64,000 nt of DNA from Paenibacillus_E sp040812395 (GTDB lineage Bacteria > Bacillota > Bacilli > Paenibacillales > NBRC-103111), in NCBI RefSeq assembly GCF_040812395.1, contig NZ_JBFNXH010000001.1, forward strand, positions 186,001-250,000, read 5' to 3'. A model generated the notes under the pieces. That model was not told the DNA's origin, did not search any database, and saw nothing but the letters and a program-made list of their open reading frames with translations. This document shows, in pieces, positions 8,028-17,196 of this stretch (position 1 is the stretch's first letter; each line of letters opens with the position of its first letter). Made by a program: the position numbers and the translations under genes.

Positions 8028-10057
8028 AAATTGACTACCCCCATGCTCTGAATTTCAACGCTTGGCTCCAATTCGCTGTAGGACAATACCGGAATATCTT
8101 GAAGCGTTCGTTCCAAAAGCTGCCTTAAATACATACGAATCGTTGGTGATGTTAAAATTACAGGTTGTTGCCCCGATTGAATCAACCTTGATACTTGTTC
8201 ACTCACTCTGTGATGAATGATTTGCGAAGATGATGGATCTAAGGCAAGATAACTGCCTTGATCAGATTGTTGCACAGAATCAGCAATTTTCTTTTCAACC
8301 GAAGGTCCCACTGTAATAACTTTCAAAGAATCCCCAAGTGAGGTAAATTGCTGTGTAATCTGTCTGGACAAAGCTTGTCTTACGTATTCTGTCAGTATTT
8401 CAGGATCTTTCGTATAAGATCCATAATCCGCCAGTGTTTCGAGAATGGTTACCAAATCACGAACCGAAATTTTTTCACGAAGAAGCTTCGCCAAAACCTT
8501 TTGAACATCTCCAATGGAAAGCACAGAAGGAATCAAATCGTCGACAAGAGCTGGATATGTTTCGCGAACGTTGTCGATGAGCGCTTTCGTTTCTTGACGG
8601 CCCAACAGTTCGTGCGTATGCTTTTTAATAACTTCAGTTAAGTGTGTAGCTACTACGGAAGGCGGATCAACAACTGTATACCCGGAAAGCTCTGCCCGCT
8701 CTTTGGTGACTTCATCAATCCAAATTGCTGGCAATCCAAATGCCGGCTCCGTCGTCTCAATACCAGAAATCGAGTCGTCATCAATACCAGGACTCATTGC
8801 TAAATAATGATTAAGAAGTAGTTCGCCACGGGCAACAGTATTGCCTTTAATTTTGATGATATACTCGTTTGGACGAAGTTGAATATTGTCACGTATTCGA
8901 ATAACCGGTACTACAACTCCAAGTTCAAGTGCACATTGTCTTCGAATAAGGATAATTCGATCAAGTAAATCCCCGCCTTGTTGCATGTCCGCAAGTGGAA
9001 TTAACCCATACCCAAATTCAAATTCAATTGGATCAACTTGCAGCAAGGAAATAACACTTTCTGGGCTGCGAACCTCTTCAATCTGCTGTTCCTCAACCAT
9101 TTGTTCTTCCTTCATCGCTTGTCTATCCAAGTTCTTCTGCATTTTAAATGCTGCAAAAGATAACAACGCGGCAACCGGGAAAGTGGTATACCAATGAATC
9201 GGTGTGAAAATACCAAGCAAGACAAGTGTTCCTGCTACGATGTAAAGAAGCTTGGGTTGTGCGGTAATTTGAGAGGTAATATCATGACCCAAATTCCCTT
9301 CGGATGAAGCTCTCGTGACAATGATACCAGCAGCTGTAGAGATCAGAAGTGCTGGAATCTGGCTAACCAGACCATCCCCAATTGTCAGAATGGAGAACGT
9401 TTCAAGCGCTTCACTAAACGACATACCTTTCATCGTCATCCCGATAATAAAACCGCCCAAAAGGTTGATTACGAGAATAATAATTCCCGCAATAGCATCC
9501 CCTTTAACGAATTTACTGGCACCATCCATAGCTCCATAGAAATCAGCTTCGCGCTCAATTTTTTGTCTCCGCTCTCTGGCTTGCGTTTCGTTGATTAATC
9601 CAGCATTTAAATCAGCATCAATACTCATTTGCTTACCTGGCATCGCATCGAGCGTAAATCTTGCTGCTACTTCGGCAACACGCTCAGAACCTTTGGTAAT
9701 AACAATGAACTGAACCAAGACGAGAATGAGGAATACAACGAATCCCACAACAATGTTGCCCTCGGCTACGAACGAACCAAAAGTTCTGACCACGTTACCT
9801 GCTTCTGCATGCGACAAAATGTTCCGTGTTGTTGAAACGTTCAAAGCTAAACGGAACAGTGTAGTTATCAATAATAATGAAGGAAAAATTGAAAAGTTAA
9901 GTGCTTCCTTCGTATTCATTCCTACCAGGATAATCATTAATGCTACAGAAATATTGATAATCAGTAAAAAATCTAATAAAGGGATTGGCACCGGTACAAC
10001 CATCATTAAGACAATACCGATAATACCTATAAGGACTACTAAATCTTTCATTTTCAT
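8024..10057 (-). CDS. flhA: Flagellar type III export gate protein FlhA
   Basis: FlhA is the large subunit of the flagellar export gate. The N-terminal half has about eight membrane segments with the conserved cytoplasmic loop MPGKQMSIDADLNAG between them. The C-terminal half is the cytoplasmic domain that forms a nonameric ring and docks substrates and chaperones. It is 677 residues, full length. GGAGG lies nine bases before the first ATG, which supports MKMKDL rather than the second Met. Confidence 0.97.
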   Translation of the reverse strand: MKMKDLVVLIGIIGIVLMMVVPVPIPLLDFLLIINISVALMIILVGMNTKEALNFSIFPSLLLITTLFRLALNVSTTRNILSHAEAGNVVRTFGSFVAEGNIVVGFVVFLILVLVQFIVITKGSERVAEVAARFTLDAMPGKQMSIDADLNAGLINETQARERRQKIEREADFYGAMDGASKFVKGDAIAGIIILVINLLGGFIIGMTMKGMSFSEALETFSILTIGDGLVSQIPALLISTAAGIIVTRASSEGNLGHDITSQITAQPKLLYIVAGTLVLLGIFTPIHWYTTFPVAALLSFAAFKMQKNLDRQAMKEEQMVEEQQIEEVRSPESVISLLQVDPIEFEFGYGLIPLADMQQGGDLLDRIILIRRQCALELGVVVPVIRIRDNIQLRPNEYIIKIKGNTVARGELLLNHYLAMSPGIDDDSISGIETTEPAFGLPAIWIDEVTKERAELSGYTVVDPPSVVATHLTEVIKKHTHELLGRQETKALIDNVRETYPALVDDLIPSVLSIGDVQKVLAKLLREKISVRDLVTILETLADYGSYTKDPEILTEYVRQALSRQITQQFTSLGDSLKVITVGPSVEKKIADSVQQSDQGSYLALDPSSSQIIHHRVSEQVSRLIQSGQQPVILTSPTIRMYLRQLLERTLQDIPVLSYSELEPSVEIQSMGVVNL

Positions 10058-10121
10058 CAGATTGTACCTCCCCCCATCACGTTCTTCTGCGGAAAAACGA
10101 CTAGCTTAAACATTCATAAAA

Positions 10122-11216
10122 TTAATTCGTACGGCCCTTCACTTTATATACGTACGCCAACACTTCTGCGACAGCCTGGAACAACTCAGCGGGAATTGAT
10201 TCTCCAATCTCCACTTGTGCATAGATCGCTCGGGCTAGCGGCTTGTTTTCCATCGTCATAACACTATTTTGTTTCGCAATTTCTCTAATTTTTAACGCCA
10301 TATAGTCCGTACCCTTAGCAAGCACAACTGGTGCTTGCATATTACTGGCGTCATATTTTAGAGCAATGGCAAAGTGAGTTGGGTTCGTAATAATAACATC
10401 CGCTTTCGGCACTTCTTGCATCATTCGCTGCATCGCCATTTGACGCTGCTTAGCGCGAATTTTACCTTTAATGTGCGGATCTCCTTCACTCTTTTTATAT
10501 TCATCTTTGATGTCTTGTTTAGACATCCTCAAACTTTTCTCATGCTCATACTTTTGATAAATAAAATCAAAGACAGCCAAGACAATTAAAATAACGCCAA
10601 TCTTAATCCCTAACTTTAGAGTCACTGATGCGATAAATGAAAACGTACTCTCCAGCGGCGCATGACCCAATCCGAAAATTTTAGCCTTCTCCGCAGTCAG
10701 CGTTGAATAGACCGCATAACCAATGATGCTTAATTTCAATGTCGATTTCAGAAAGTCCATGATCGTACGCATTGAAAAAATCCGTTTAAAGCCAGCAATC
10801 GGATTTATTTTGCTAAATTTCATCATCAGCGGTTCACCGATAAACATAAAACCAATTTGAAGATAATTACCAGCAATCGCGATGATAACCACGATAATAA
10901 AAATAGGTGCCGTGATATAAAAACCTTGGGTTAAAAGATCCCTAAACAAAACATGTACATTACCCATGGTGATATCCATAGTAAGTTGATTTTCTAAAAT
11001 ATTTCGAAACATATTGATGATTCTTTCTTTCATATAACTGCCAAACATAATGAAGGAAAAAAAAGAAAACAATAGAATAAACGCGGCGGGCAGGTCCATA
11101 CTTTTGGCAACTTGCCCTTTCTTTCGAGCATCTTGTCTTTTCTTCGGTGTGGCTGGTTCCGACTTTTCCCCAGAAAACCATTGCAAGTCTAGCTGCAAGC
11201 GAAATTGTTGGGACAC
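10122..11216 (-). CDS. flhB: Flagellar export switch protein FlhB
   Basis: FlhB is the export gate subunit that switches substrate specificity from rod/hook to filament proteins after self-cleavage. Four membrane segments are followed by a cytoplasmic domain containing the cleavage motif N278-P-T-H281. The N-terminus reads LDLQWFSGEKSEPATPKK, as expected. The GTG at 11216 is chosen because AGGAGG lies six bases upstream and the resulting 364-residue protein matches the family; the longer open frame runs into fliR. A second FlhB-C-like protein occurs at 40.8 kb. Confidence 0.95.
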   Translation of the reverse strand: MSQQFRLQLDLQWFSGEKSEPATPKKRQDARKKGQVAKSMDLPAAFILLFSFFSFIMFGSYMKERIINMFRNILENQLTMDITMGNVHVLFRDLLTQGFYITAPIFIIVVIIAIAGNYLQIGFMFIGEPLMMKFSKINPIAGFKRIFSMRTIMDFLKSTLKLSIIGYAVYSTLTAEKAKIFGLGHAPLESTFSFIASVTLKLGIKIGVILIVLAVFDFIYQKYEHEKSLRMSKQDIKDEYKKSEGDPHIKGKIRAKQRQMAMQRMMQEVPKADVIITNPTHFAIALKYDASNMQAPVVLAKGTDYMALKIREIAKQNSVMTMENKPLARAIYAQVEIGESIPAELFQAVAEVLAYVYKVKGRTN

Positions 11217-11232
11217 GGCTATCCTCCTGCAA

Positions 11233-12030
11233 TTATGGTGAGGTTTGCTGTGAGCCGCTAATGAGCTGTAACAGCTTTTCCATCGAGTCAAACATGGTTG
11301 CAAATAAACTTTGGAATTGCGAAATCAATTCTGGGAATAAGAATGTCAGCAAAATCAAGCCTAAAACTAATTTCAAAGGCGCACCTACCACGAAAATGTT
11401 GAATTGTGGAGCCACCCGCGTTAAAAGCCCTAATCCTAGGTCAGTTAAAAAAAGTGCTGCAACGATAGGAGCTGCTAATTGAAATGATAAGTAAAACATT
11501 TTGGCAAATGAACGAAAAAGAAAATCAGATATTTGCCCATTATAAATGCGATCAAAAAGCTGATTGTCTAGCGGAATCCATCGATAGCTCTCAATGATAG
11601 CGCTAATTAAGAAGTGATGGCCGTCAAATGATAGAAAGAGCAGGATCGCAATCATATACTTCAAATTCCCCAACATTGGGGAAGATACGCCTGTCAATGG
11701 ATCAATAACGCTTGCCATACTGAAACCAATCTGCATATCCATGAGGCTACCGGCAGTTTGCACGACTGTGAAAAAAATATAGGCTAGAAAGCCTAACAAA
11801 ACTCCAACTAACATTTCACGCAAAATAAGCAAAACATACTGTCCATCAAGTGGAACAGGTTTTCCAATCCCCATCCCAGTAAAAACAATTAAAGAAATAA
11901 AGATGGAAAGTCCAATTTTGAAGATTGTCGGGACATTCTTGGATGATAGCACAGGAACGACGACAAAGAACGATGTAATTCGACAAAAAATAAGCAGAAA
12001 ATTAGGTAGAACTTGAAAAAATAGTTCCAT
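11233..12030 (-). CDS. fliR: Flagellar export gate protein FliR
   Basis: FliR is a membrane component of the export gate that assembles with FliP and FliQ into a helical pore. The protein of about 265 residues is almost entirely hydrophobic, with about six membrane segments and the conserved FFVVVPVLSSKNVP and MDMQIGFSMASVIDP. The ATG at 12030 is chosen; a GTG three codons upstream (12039) is equally possible because neither has an ideal ribosome site. It follows fliQ within about 12 bases. Confidence 0.94.
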   Translation of the reverse strand: MELFFQVLPNFLLIFCRITSFFVVVPVLSSKNVPTIFKIGLSIFISLIVFTGMGIGKPVPLDGQYVLLILREMLVGVLLGFLAYIFFTVVQTAGSLMDMQIGFSMASVIDPLTGVSSPMLGNLKYMIAILLFLSFDGHHFLISAIIESYRWIPLDNQLFDRIYNGQISDFLFRSFAKMFYLSFQLAAPIVAALFLTDLGLGLLTRVAPQFNIFVVGAPLKLVLGLILLTFLFPELISQFQSLFATMFDSMEKLLQLISGSQQTSP

Positions 12031-12042
12031 TTCCCTCACAAC

Positions 12043-12312
12043 CTAACCAACGAATTTGTAGAGGTTGTTCAGCAAATTAAAAGTAAAATCAACCAATGTA
12101 TTCATGATCCAAGAACCAAAAATTAATATAGAAAGCAATACAGCCACAATTTTAGGAACAAAAGCAAGCGTTTGCTCTTGAATTTGCGTAGTTGCTTGAA
12201 AAATACTAATGATTAATCCAACAACCAAACCAATAATCAGCATCGGTGCACTCGCTTTGAGTACCGTATAAACCGCTTCCCCTGCTATTCGAATTACAAA
12301 TTCAGAACCCAT
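12043..12312 (-). CDS. fliQ: Flagellar export gate protein FliQ
   Basis: FliQ is an 89-residue protein of two membrane helices that forms part of the FliPQR export pore. The sequence shows the first helix around residues 15-37 (ASAPMLIIGLVVGLIISI), a short loop with QATTQIQEQTL, and the second helix around 50-70. GGAGG lies nine bases before the ATG. It is placed between fliP and fliR as usual. Confidence 0.95.
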   Translation of the reverse strand: MGSEFVIRIAGEAVYTVLKASAPMLIIGLVVGLIISIFQATTQIQEQTLAFVPKIVAVLLSILIFGSWIMNTLVDFTFNLLNNLYKFVG

Positions 12313-12336
12313 TAATGAAGACCTCCGTAATTATGA

Positions 12337-13110
12337 TCATGTGCTGTAGCTGAGAAGTAGTGATTTCACAACCAGATACCAACCGTCAACTAAGATGAAC
12401 AGAAGAATCTTAAACGGGAGTGAGATCATAACAGGCGGCAGCATCATCATCCCCATCGCCATAAGGGTGCTGGAAACAACCATGTCGATGACCAAAAACG
12501 GAATGAAAATCATGAAACCCATTTGAAAAGCGGACTTCAATTCACTAATCGCATAAGCAGGAACCAATGCTGTAATTGGAATATCTTCAACACCTGTTGG
12601 AGCTTTCGCTTTCGTATAGTCCAAAAAAAGCTTTAGATCCTTCTGGCGAGTGTGTTTGAACATGAATTCCTTCATTGGACCAGCTGCCTTTTGAAATGCT
12701 TGTGTCTGATTGATTTCACCTTTTAAATAAGGCTGTAACGCTGTCTCATTAACCTGTCCCAAAGTTGGAGACATGATAAAAAAGGTTAAAAACAGAGCGA
12801 GTCCGATTAGAACCTGATTAGGCGGCATTTGCTGGGTTCCAAGTGAAGTACGTACGAAACCGAGCACAATGACAATTCGAGTAAAGCTCGTCATCAATAT
12901 AAGAAACGAGGGCGCTAAACTTAGAACTGTTAACAGCAACAATAACGTGACGGTGTTCGATGACCCAGCCGTTCCAGTAGAACCAATGTTAACATTCAAT
13001 CCTGGAATCGGATTACTCGGATCAGGTTCCGCGGCAGAAGCAGTAATAGACAAAACAAAAACCGACAAAAGCATCAATATAGCAGCAATCACAAATTTAT
13101 TTCTTTTCAT
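12337..13110 (-). CDS. fliP: Flagellar export gate protein FliP
   Basis: FliP is the core of the export pore. The 257-residue protein has a cleavable-looking N-terminal signal (KRNKFVIAAILMLLSVFVL followed by ASA), then the family blocks FLILMTSFTRIVIVLGFVR, QMPPNQVLIGLALFLTFF and GFMIFIPFLVIDMVVSS. The start ATG overlaps the fliO stop by four bases. The length is usual for the family. Confidence 0.97.
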   Translation of the reverse strand: MKRNKFVIAAILMLLSVFVLSITASAAEPDPSNPIPGLNVNIGSTGTAGSSNTVTLLLLLTVLSLAPSFLILMTSFTRIVIVLGFVRTSLGTQQMPPNQVLIGLALFLTFFIMSPTLGQVNETALQPYLKGEINQTQAFQKAAGPMKEFMFKHTRQKDLKLFLDYTKAKAPTGVEDIPITALVPAYAISELKSAFQMGFMIFIPFLVIDMVVSSTLMAMGMMMLPPVMISLPFKILLFILVDGWYLVVKSLLLSYST

Positions 13111-13733
13111 TCATCATTCAACCGATCTGTTTGTTTTTGTTCCGAAAGCCAATCTTCAACATTTTTGTTGCGATTTGTCACTCTTTGCAGCTTATCATGG
13201 AATACTTGCTGAAAGGATGAAGTGATTTCTTCTTCTTCGATTTCTTTCTTTCGAATCGGTAATTTGCTGATCCATTTGCTGAGAGAAACCATGCCTGTTC
13301 CATTTTCCTGTGTGGAAGTGAGAAGTTCAGAAATATATGCTACTTCATCGGCGTCACTGATCTTATCCAGTAATTGAATATTATCACCGACGCCTACCAC
13401 GAAGAGCGAATGACCTATTTCGACAACTTGAATCGATTTGTTTTGACCAAGTGGTACGCCACCTAAAGAACGTACCGGATTTCCAAAGAAACTACCTTTA
13501 TTTTTCTTAGCTATATACTTAATAAGAACAAAAAATAAGAGAATAATTAAGATAAGAAAGAAAATAACTTTTAGGATCATTCCGAATGAGTCCAGTGAGG
13601 TTGTCATTGGAAATTCATTATTTGGTAGGCCTTGATCAGGTGCAGATTCAGCGAAACAGATCGCATGAGTAAAAAGGAAGATGACTAGAGCAAAAACAGT
13701 GGTTAGCAATGGTTGGGTTAAGAGTCTTCTCAT
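13107..13733 (-). CDS. fliO: Flagellar biosynthesis protein FliO (FliZ)
   Basis: FliO assists assembly of the FliP ring. The protein has an N-terminal signal segment (about 1-27), a second membrane helix (about 50-72) and a basic cytoplasmic domain with GNPVRSLGGVPLGQNKSIQV and VVGVGDNIQLLDKI, typical of FliO/FliZ of Bacillales. The ATG at 13733 is preferred over a GTG two codons earlier because AAGGGA is better spaced for it. It is about 208 residues and sits between cheY and fliP. Confidence 0.92.
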   Translation of the reverse strand: MRRLLTQPLLTTVFALVIFLFTHAICFAESAPDQGLPNNEFPMTTSLDSFGMILKVIFFLILIILLFFVLIKYIAKKNKGSFFGNPVRSLGGVPLGQNKSIQVVEIGHSLFVVGVGDNIQLLDKISDADEVAYISELLTSTQENGTGMVSLSKWISKLPIRKKEIEEEEITSSFQQVFHDKLQRVTNRNKNVEDWLSEQKQTDRLNDE

Positions 13734-13780
13734 AGTCACATCCCTTTCGGCTTATGTAAGACTCTACCGAACAAGAACGG

Positions 13781-14143
13781 TTAACCTAGAGTCTTTTTAA
13801 TCGCTTCGATGACACGGTCCGCCTGGAAAGGTTTCACAATGAAATCTTTAGCTCCGGCTTGAATGGCATCAATAACCATCGCTTGTTGTCCCATTGCCGA
13901 ACACATGATCACTTTAGCATTTGGCTCTAGCTTTTTAATTTCTTTCAATGCCTGAATACCGTCCATCTCTGGCATTGTGATATCCATTGTAATGAGATCT
14001 GGTTTAAGCTCTTTGAATTTCTCAATCGCTTGCGCACCATCATTTGCTTCGCCACAAACTTCATACCCATTTTTTGATAAAATATCTCGAATCATCATTC
14101 TCATAAAAGCAGCATCATCCACGATAAGAATACGGTTAGCCAT
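13781..14143 (-). CDS. cheY: Chemotaxis response regulator CheY
   Basis: CheY is the single-domain response regulator that, when phosphorylated, binds the FliM/FliY switch. The 120-residue receiver has acidic D9/D10, phospho-acceptor D54 (TMDITMPEMDG), the switch hydroxyl at S82 (MCSAMG) in the place of the usual Thr/Ser, and K104 (IVKPF). The gene lies between fliY, whose product dephosphorylates CheY-P at the switch, and fliO. Confidence 0.97.
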   Translation of the reverse strand: MANRILIVDDAAFMRMMIRDILSKNGYEVCGEANDGAQAIEKFKELKPDLITMDITMPEMDGIQALKEIKKLEPNAKVIMCSAMGQQAMVIDAIQAGAKDFIVKPFQADRVIEAIKKTLG

Positions 14144-14168
14144 TAGTAAACAGTCCCCCTAGAATTAG

Positions 14169-15407
14169 TTATTGTAACTTTTGAATTCGTTCCCACTGAT
14201 TCACAATATCAGTCACACGAACCCCGAAGTTTTCATCGATGACGACAACTTCGCCTTTGGCAATTAACTTATTGTTTACCAAGATATCGACAGGCTCACC
14301 TGCAAGCTTATCCAGTTCGATGATCGAACCTTGAGACAGCTCCAAAATATCTTTAATCACCTTATGCGTTCTCCCTAATTCTACTGTTACCTTAAGCGGG
14401 ATATCCAGTAGTAAATTAAGGTTCGTATCATCTGCATTACCAATTGATCCCGATTGCAAATTACCAAATTGAACCGGCTGAACATTCACATTACGATTTG
14501 GCACACCAGCGTATGGAGGTTGCTGATACATTGGCTGCTGTGGTAGATACATTGGCGGATACATCGGTTGTCCCATTGGCGGTTGCTGATACATCGGCTG
14601 TTCGTAAACAGGCTGTTGTTGTATCGGTTGTGCTGCAGTTGGTGGCGGTGTATGAACTTCTTGTGCAGAAGGAGCCATTGGCGCTTGCGCAGCAGGTGCA
14701 ACTTCCGCTTGAACTTCTGAATCCCCACCCATTAGAATTGAAACCATTTCTTTGGCAAAAGGAACCGGCAAGAGCTGCATGATGTTGGAATCAATAAGAT
14801 CGCCAATTGTGAGTCGGAACGATATTTTAATAAATACGTCCTCGTCAGGCAATTTTCCTTCTCCTTTCGACAAATTTAATATGTCGATTCCTGGAGGAGA
14901 GATATTGACAAATCGATTAAAAATAGTAGACATCGATGTTGCAGAGGAACCCATCATCTGATTCATAGCTTCTTGTACGGCGCTAATATGAATTTCGCTT
15001 AGATTTTCATCTCCGCCAGTACCGTCCCCGCCCATCATCAAATCTGCAATGACTTGAGCATCACGTGTTTTGATCACGAGCAAGTTAATCCCATCAAAAC
15101 CATCTACATAATTGACATGAACAGCAACATGCGGTTTTGGAAATTCTTCCTCTAATTCTTCTTTTGCAATGATGGAAACCAGTGGTGTAGTAATATCGAC
15201 TTTCTTACCTAGCAGTGTCGAAAGAGCTGTGGCAGCACTACCGAACGTGATGTTCCCTATCTCACCAAGTGCATCTTGTTCCAAGGAAGACAAATAGTCC
15301 TCCACTTTAGGATGCCCATGAAAAGAAGCGTCTGAGCTATCATCTGATGACTGTTTTAACAAGGCATCAATCTCTTCCTGAGACAAATAATCTCTATTAT
15401 TCGTCAT
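14169..15407 (-). CDS. fliY: Flagellar switch protein and CheY-P phosphatase FliY
   Basis: FliY combines a CheC-like CheY-P phosphatase with a FliN-type C-ring domain. It starts with the CheY-binding peptide LSQEEIDALLKQ and has two phosphatase motifs, DALGEIGN and SAVQEAMN. A Pro/Gln/Met/Tyr-rich linker (around residues 245-315, with repeated QQPMYQQPP-like units) joins these to the FliN domain (PLKVTVELGRTHKVIKDIL). It is 412 residues, longer than the roughly 378 of B. subtilis because of the linker. The ATG overlaps the end of fliM by 11 bases. Confidence 0.95.
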   Translation of the reverse strand: MTNNRDYLSQEEIDALLKQSSDDSSDASFHGHPKVEDYLSSLEQDALGEIGNITFGSAATALSTLLGKKVDITTPLVSIIAKEELEEEFPKPHVAVHVNYVDGFDGINLLVIKTRDAQVIADLMMGGDGTGGDENLSEIHISAVQEAMNQMMGSSATSMSTIFNRFVNISPPGIDILNLSKGEGKLPDEDVFIKISFRLTIGDLIDSNIMQLLPVPFAKEMVSILMGGDSEVQAEVAPAAQAPMAPSAQEVHTPPPTAAQPIQQQPVYEQPMYQQPPMGQPMYPPMYLPQQPMYQQPPYAGVPNRNVNVQPVQFGNLQSGSIGNADDTNLNLLLDIPLKVTVELGRTHKVIKDILELSQGSIIELDKLAGEPVDILVNNKLIAKGEVVVIDENFGVRVTDIVNQWERIQKLQ

Positions 15408-16395
15408 TATCTTCTTCTCCTTCTTGTACGATATCTGTTATTTGTACAGCCAATTTTCCTTTTACAGTACCAGGGTTTCCAAGATATTTCAGCTTCTCGC
15501 CCACTTTGACTTGAAGCGAATCTTCGACGGGTTTAGGCAGCGGAAGAACATCACCAATGGATAAGCTTAAGAATTCACGTATTGTGATCTCTGATGTGCC
15601 AAGTTCAGCAATCAGAGGTAACTTCGCCTTTTCCAGCCGTGATTGAAGCGCATCCACTTCCTCTGGTGCTCTCGCTTTCTTCTGTGATACAAACCAGTGA
15701 TGAACAGATAAACGAGGCATGATTGGTTCGATGACAACATGAGGAATACATAAATTAATCATCCCTGTCGTGTCACCGATCTTAGTGCTCAACGATATAA
15801 GTGCAATGGTTTCATTTGGCGAAACGATCTGCATAAACTGCGGATTCGTTTCTAAAGCCTCTAGCCGAGGTTGAATATCAATTACCGTTTTCCAAGCTTC
15901 CTGCAGACTGTCAAATGCTCTGCTAAAGATACGTTCCATCACTATCGTTTCAATTTCCGTTAAAGCATTAATTTTGGTGGGTGTGGTTCCCGCACCACCA
16001 AGTAAGCGATCCAACATGGCAAATGCTACGTTGGGATGAACCTCAAGCACCATTCGACCCTCTAAAGGCTCTGCTTCAAAGATGTTCAAAATGGTCATTT
16101 TCGGGATCGAGCGAATAAATTCGTCATAGGGCAATTGTTCGACTTGAACCACATTAATTTGAACGAACGTACGAAGTTGCGCAGAAAAATATGTGGTTAA
16201 ATATCGTGCGAAGTTCTCGTGGATCCGAGTCAAACTCCGAATATGATCTTTGGAGAAGCGTACGGCACGCTTAAAGTCATAAGCCCTTACCTTCTTCTGC
16301 GTCTCTTCTTTTTTGAGCTCATCCGCATCCATTTCTCCAGATGATAGGGCAGCAAGCAAGGCATCGATCTCATTTTGCGACAACACATCAACCAT
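15397..16395 (-). CDS. fliM: Flagellar motor switch protein FliM
   Basis: FliM is the C-ring switch protein that binds CheY-P and FliG. The N-terminal peptide VLSQNEIDALLAALSSG binds CheY-P; the middle CheC-like domain contains GGAGTTPTKINALTEIE, and the C-terminal domain is SpoA/FliN-like. The ATG at 16395 is chosen because AAGGAGGT lies seven bases upstream; the upstream GTG lies inside that ribosome site. Length is 332 residues, normal for the family. Confidence 0.96.
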   Translation of the reverse strand: MVDVLSQNEIDALLAALSSGEMDADELKKEETQKKVRAYDFKRAVRFSKDHIRSLTRIHENFARYLTTYFSAQLRTFVQINVVQVEQLPYDEFIRSIPKMTILNIFEAEPLEGRMVLEVHPNVAFAMLDRLLGGAGTTPTKINALTEIETIVMERIFSRAFDSLQEAWKTVIDIQPRLEALETNPQFMQIVSPNETIALISLSTKIGDTTGMINLCIPHVVIEPIMPRLSVHHWFVSQKKARAPEEVDALQSRLEKAKLPLIAELGTSEITIREFLSLSIGDVLPLPKPVEDSLQVKVGEKLKYLGNPGTVKGKLAVQITDIVQEGEEDNDE

Positions 16396-16430
16396 TCGGG
16401 TCACCTCCTTAAAGCAAGATCATGAGCGAG

Positions 16431-16913
16431 CTATTGAAGCACTTTATCGGTTATCCAAATCTGCTTGATTTTACCTTCATGAAGTAAAGGATTTAATTTG
16501 TTCATTAATGTCGACGTCAAGCTGTCAGAACCTTTGCTTCCTTCGATTTGTTCCTTTGTCATATCACCAAGCGTTTGAACAATAGTTCCTTTTACTGCGG
16601 AATCCAGCAAACTGTCAAATTCCTTTTTGCCTTTACTGTTTTCAAGTTCAAAAGCAAAGCTGATTTTGATGAAATTTTGACTGCCGGATAAGTTTGTCAA
16701 AATGTCTTTAATAATAGCTGTGTTCTCTTTCACAACTTCAGCGGATGGCGCTTTTGACGGCTTCACTGATTCCACAGCTTCTTTTGCTTGGCCAGCAGCA
16801 TCTTTCGATTGATTCTTCTCCATGAAGTTCCACAGTACAAAAGCAGCAGTCAAAATCAGCGTGATCGCTATCAAAATGGAAACGATAAGTATAAAAATTT
16901 TGTTCTTGAACAC
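16431..16913 (-). CDS. fliL: Flagellar basal body-associated protein FliL
   Basis: FliL is a single-pass membrane protein next to the stator units. The first 30 residues form one membrane helix after a short basic N-terminus (MFKNKIFILIVSILIAI), and the rest is the extracytoplasmic domain with ILTNLSGSQNFIKISFAFEL and the C-terminal HEGKIKQIWITDKVLQ. The start is a GTG immediately after the flbD stop, with GGAGGG seven bases upstream. It is 160 residues and lies in the usual place. Confidence 0.93.
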   Translation of the reverse strand: MFKNKIFILIVSILIAITLILTAAFVLWNFMEKNQSKDAAGQAKEAVESVKPSKAPSAEVVKENTAIIKDILTNLSGSQNFIKISFAFELENSKGKKEFDSLLDSAVKGTIVQTLGDMTKEQIEGSKGSDSLTSTLMNKLNPLLHEGKIKQIWITDKVLQ

Positions 16914-17135
16914 CTACGAGCCCTCCGTCTCTCTGGACTTTATTGTAGCTCGAACTGAGCCAATATCCTGCATGTAGGTTCGCACTAAGCTTACCACAAC
17001 CTCTGCCTTTTCGAGAACCGTGATTTTCTTCCCCGTTGTTAACGTAATCATCGTGTCCGGAGTCTCTTCAATCATTTCAATTAAGATCGCATTCAGATAA
17101 ATCGGTTTACCGTTAAGACGTGTAAGAGAAATCAT
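16914..17135 (-). CDS. flbD: FlbD/SwrD family flagellar protein
   Basis: A 73-residue protein of the FlbD family; the B. subtilis homologue SwrD (YlzI) raises flagellar motor power for swarming. The conserved core is MISLTRLNGKPIYLNAILIE followed by ETPDTMITLTTGKKITVLE. GGAGG precedes the ATG and the stop abuts the fliL start. A strong hairpin lies between it and flgE (see that entry). Confidence 0.93.
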   Translation of the reverse strand: MISLTRLNGKPIYLNAILIEMIEETPDTMITLTTGKKITVLEKAEVVVSLVRTYMQDIGSVRATIKSRETEGS

Positions 17136-17155
17136 GTTTTCCTCCGGCTTGGTTG

Positions 17156-17179
17156 CCGGGGAAGTTGTTGCTTCCCCGG
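17156..17179 (-). repeat. Perfect 9-bp hairpin between flgE and flbD
   Basis: The intercistronic DNA holds a perfect GC-rich inverted repeat, CCGGGGAAG and CTTCCCCGG, with a 6-base loop. It is not followed by a U-run on the minus strand, so it does not look like an intrinsic terminator. It could protect the 3' end of the upstream flgE message or limit flow into flbD; that role is inferred. Confidence 0.75.
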
Positions 17180-17196
17180 TCTGAATTACCTATTTA

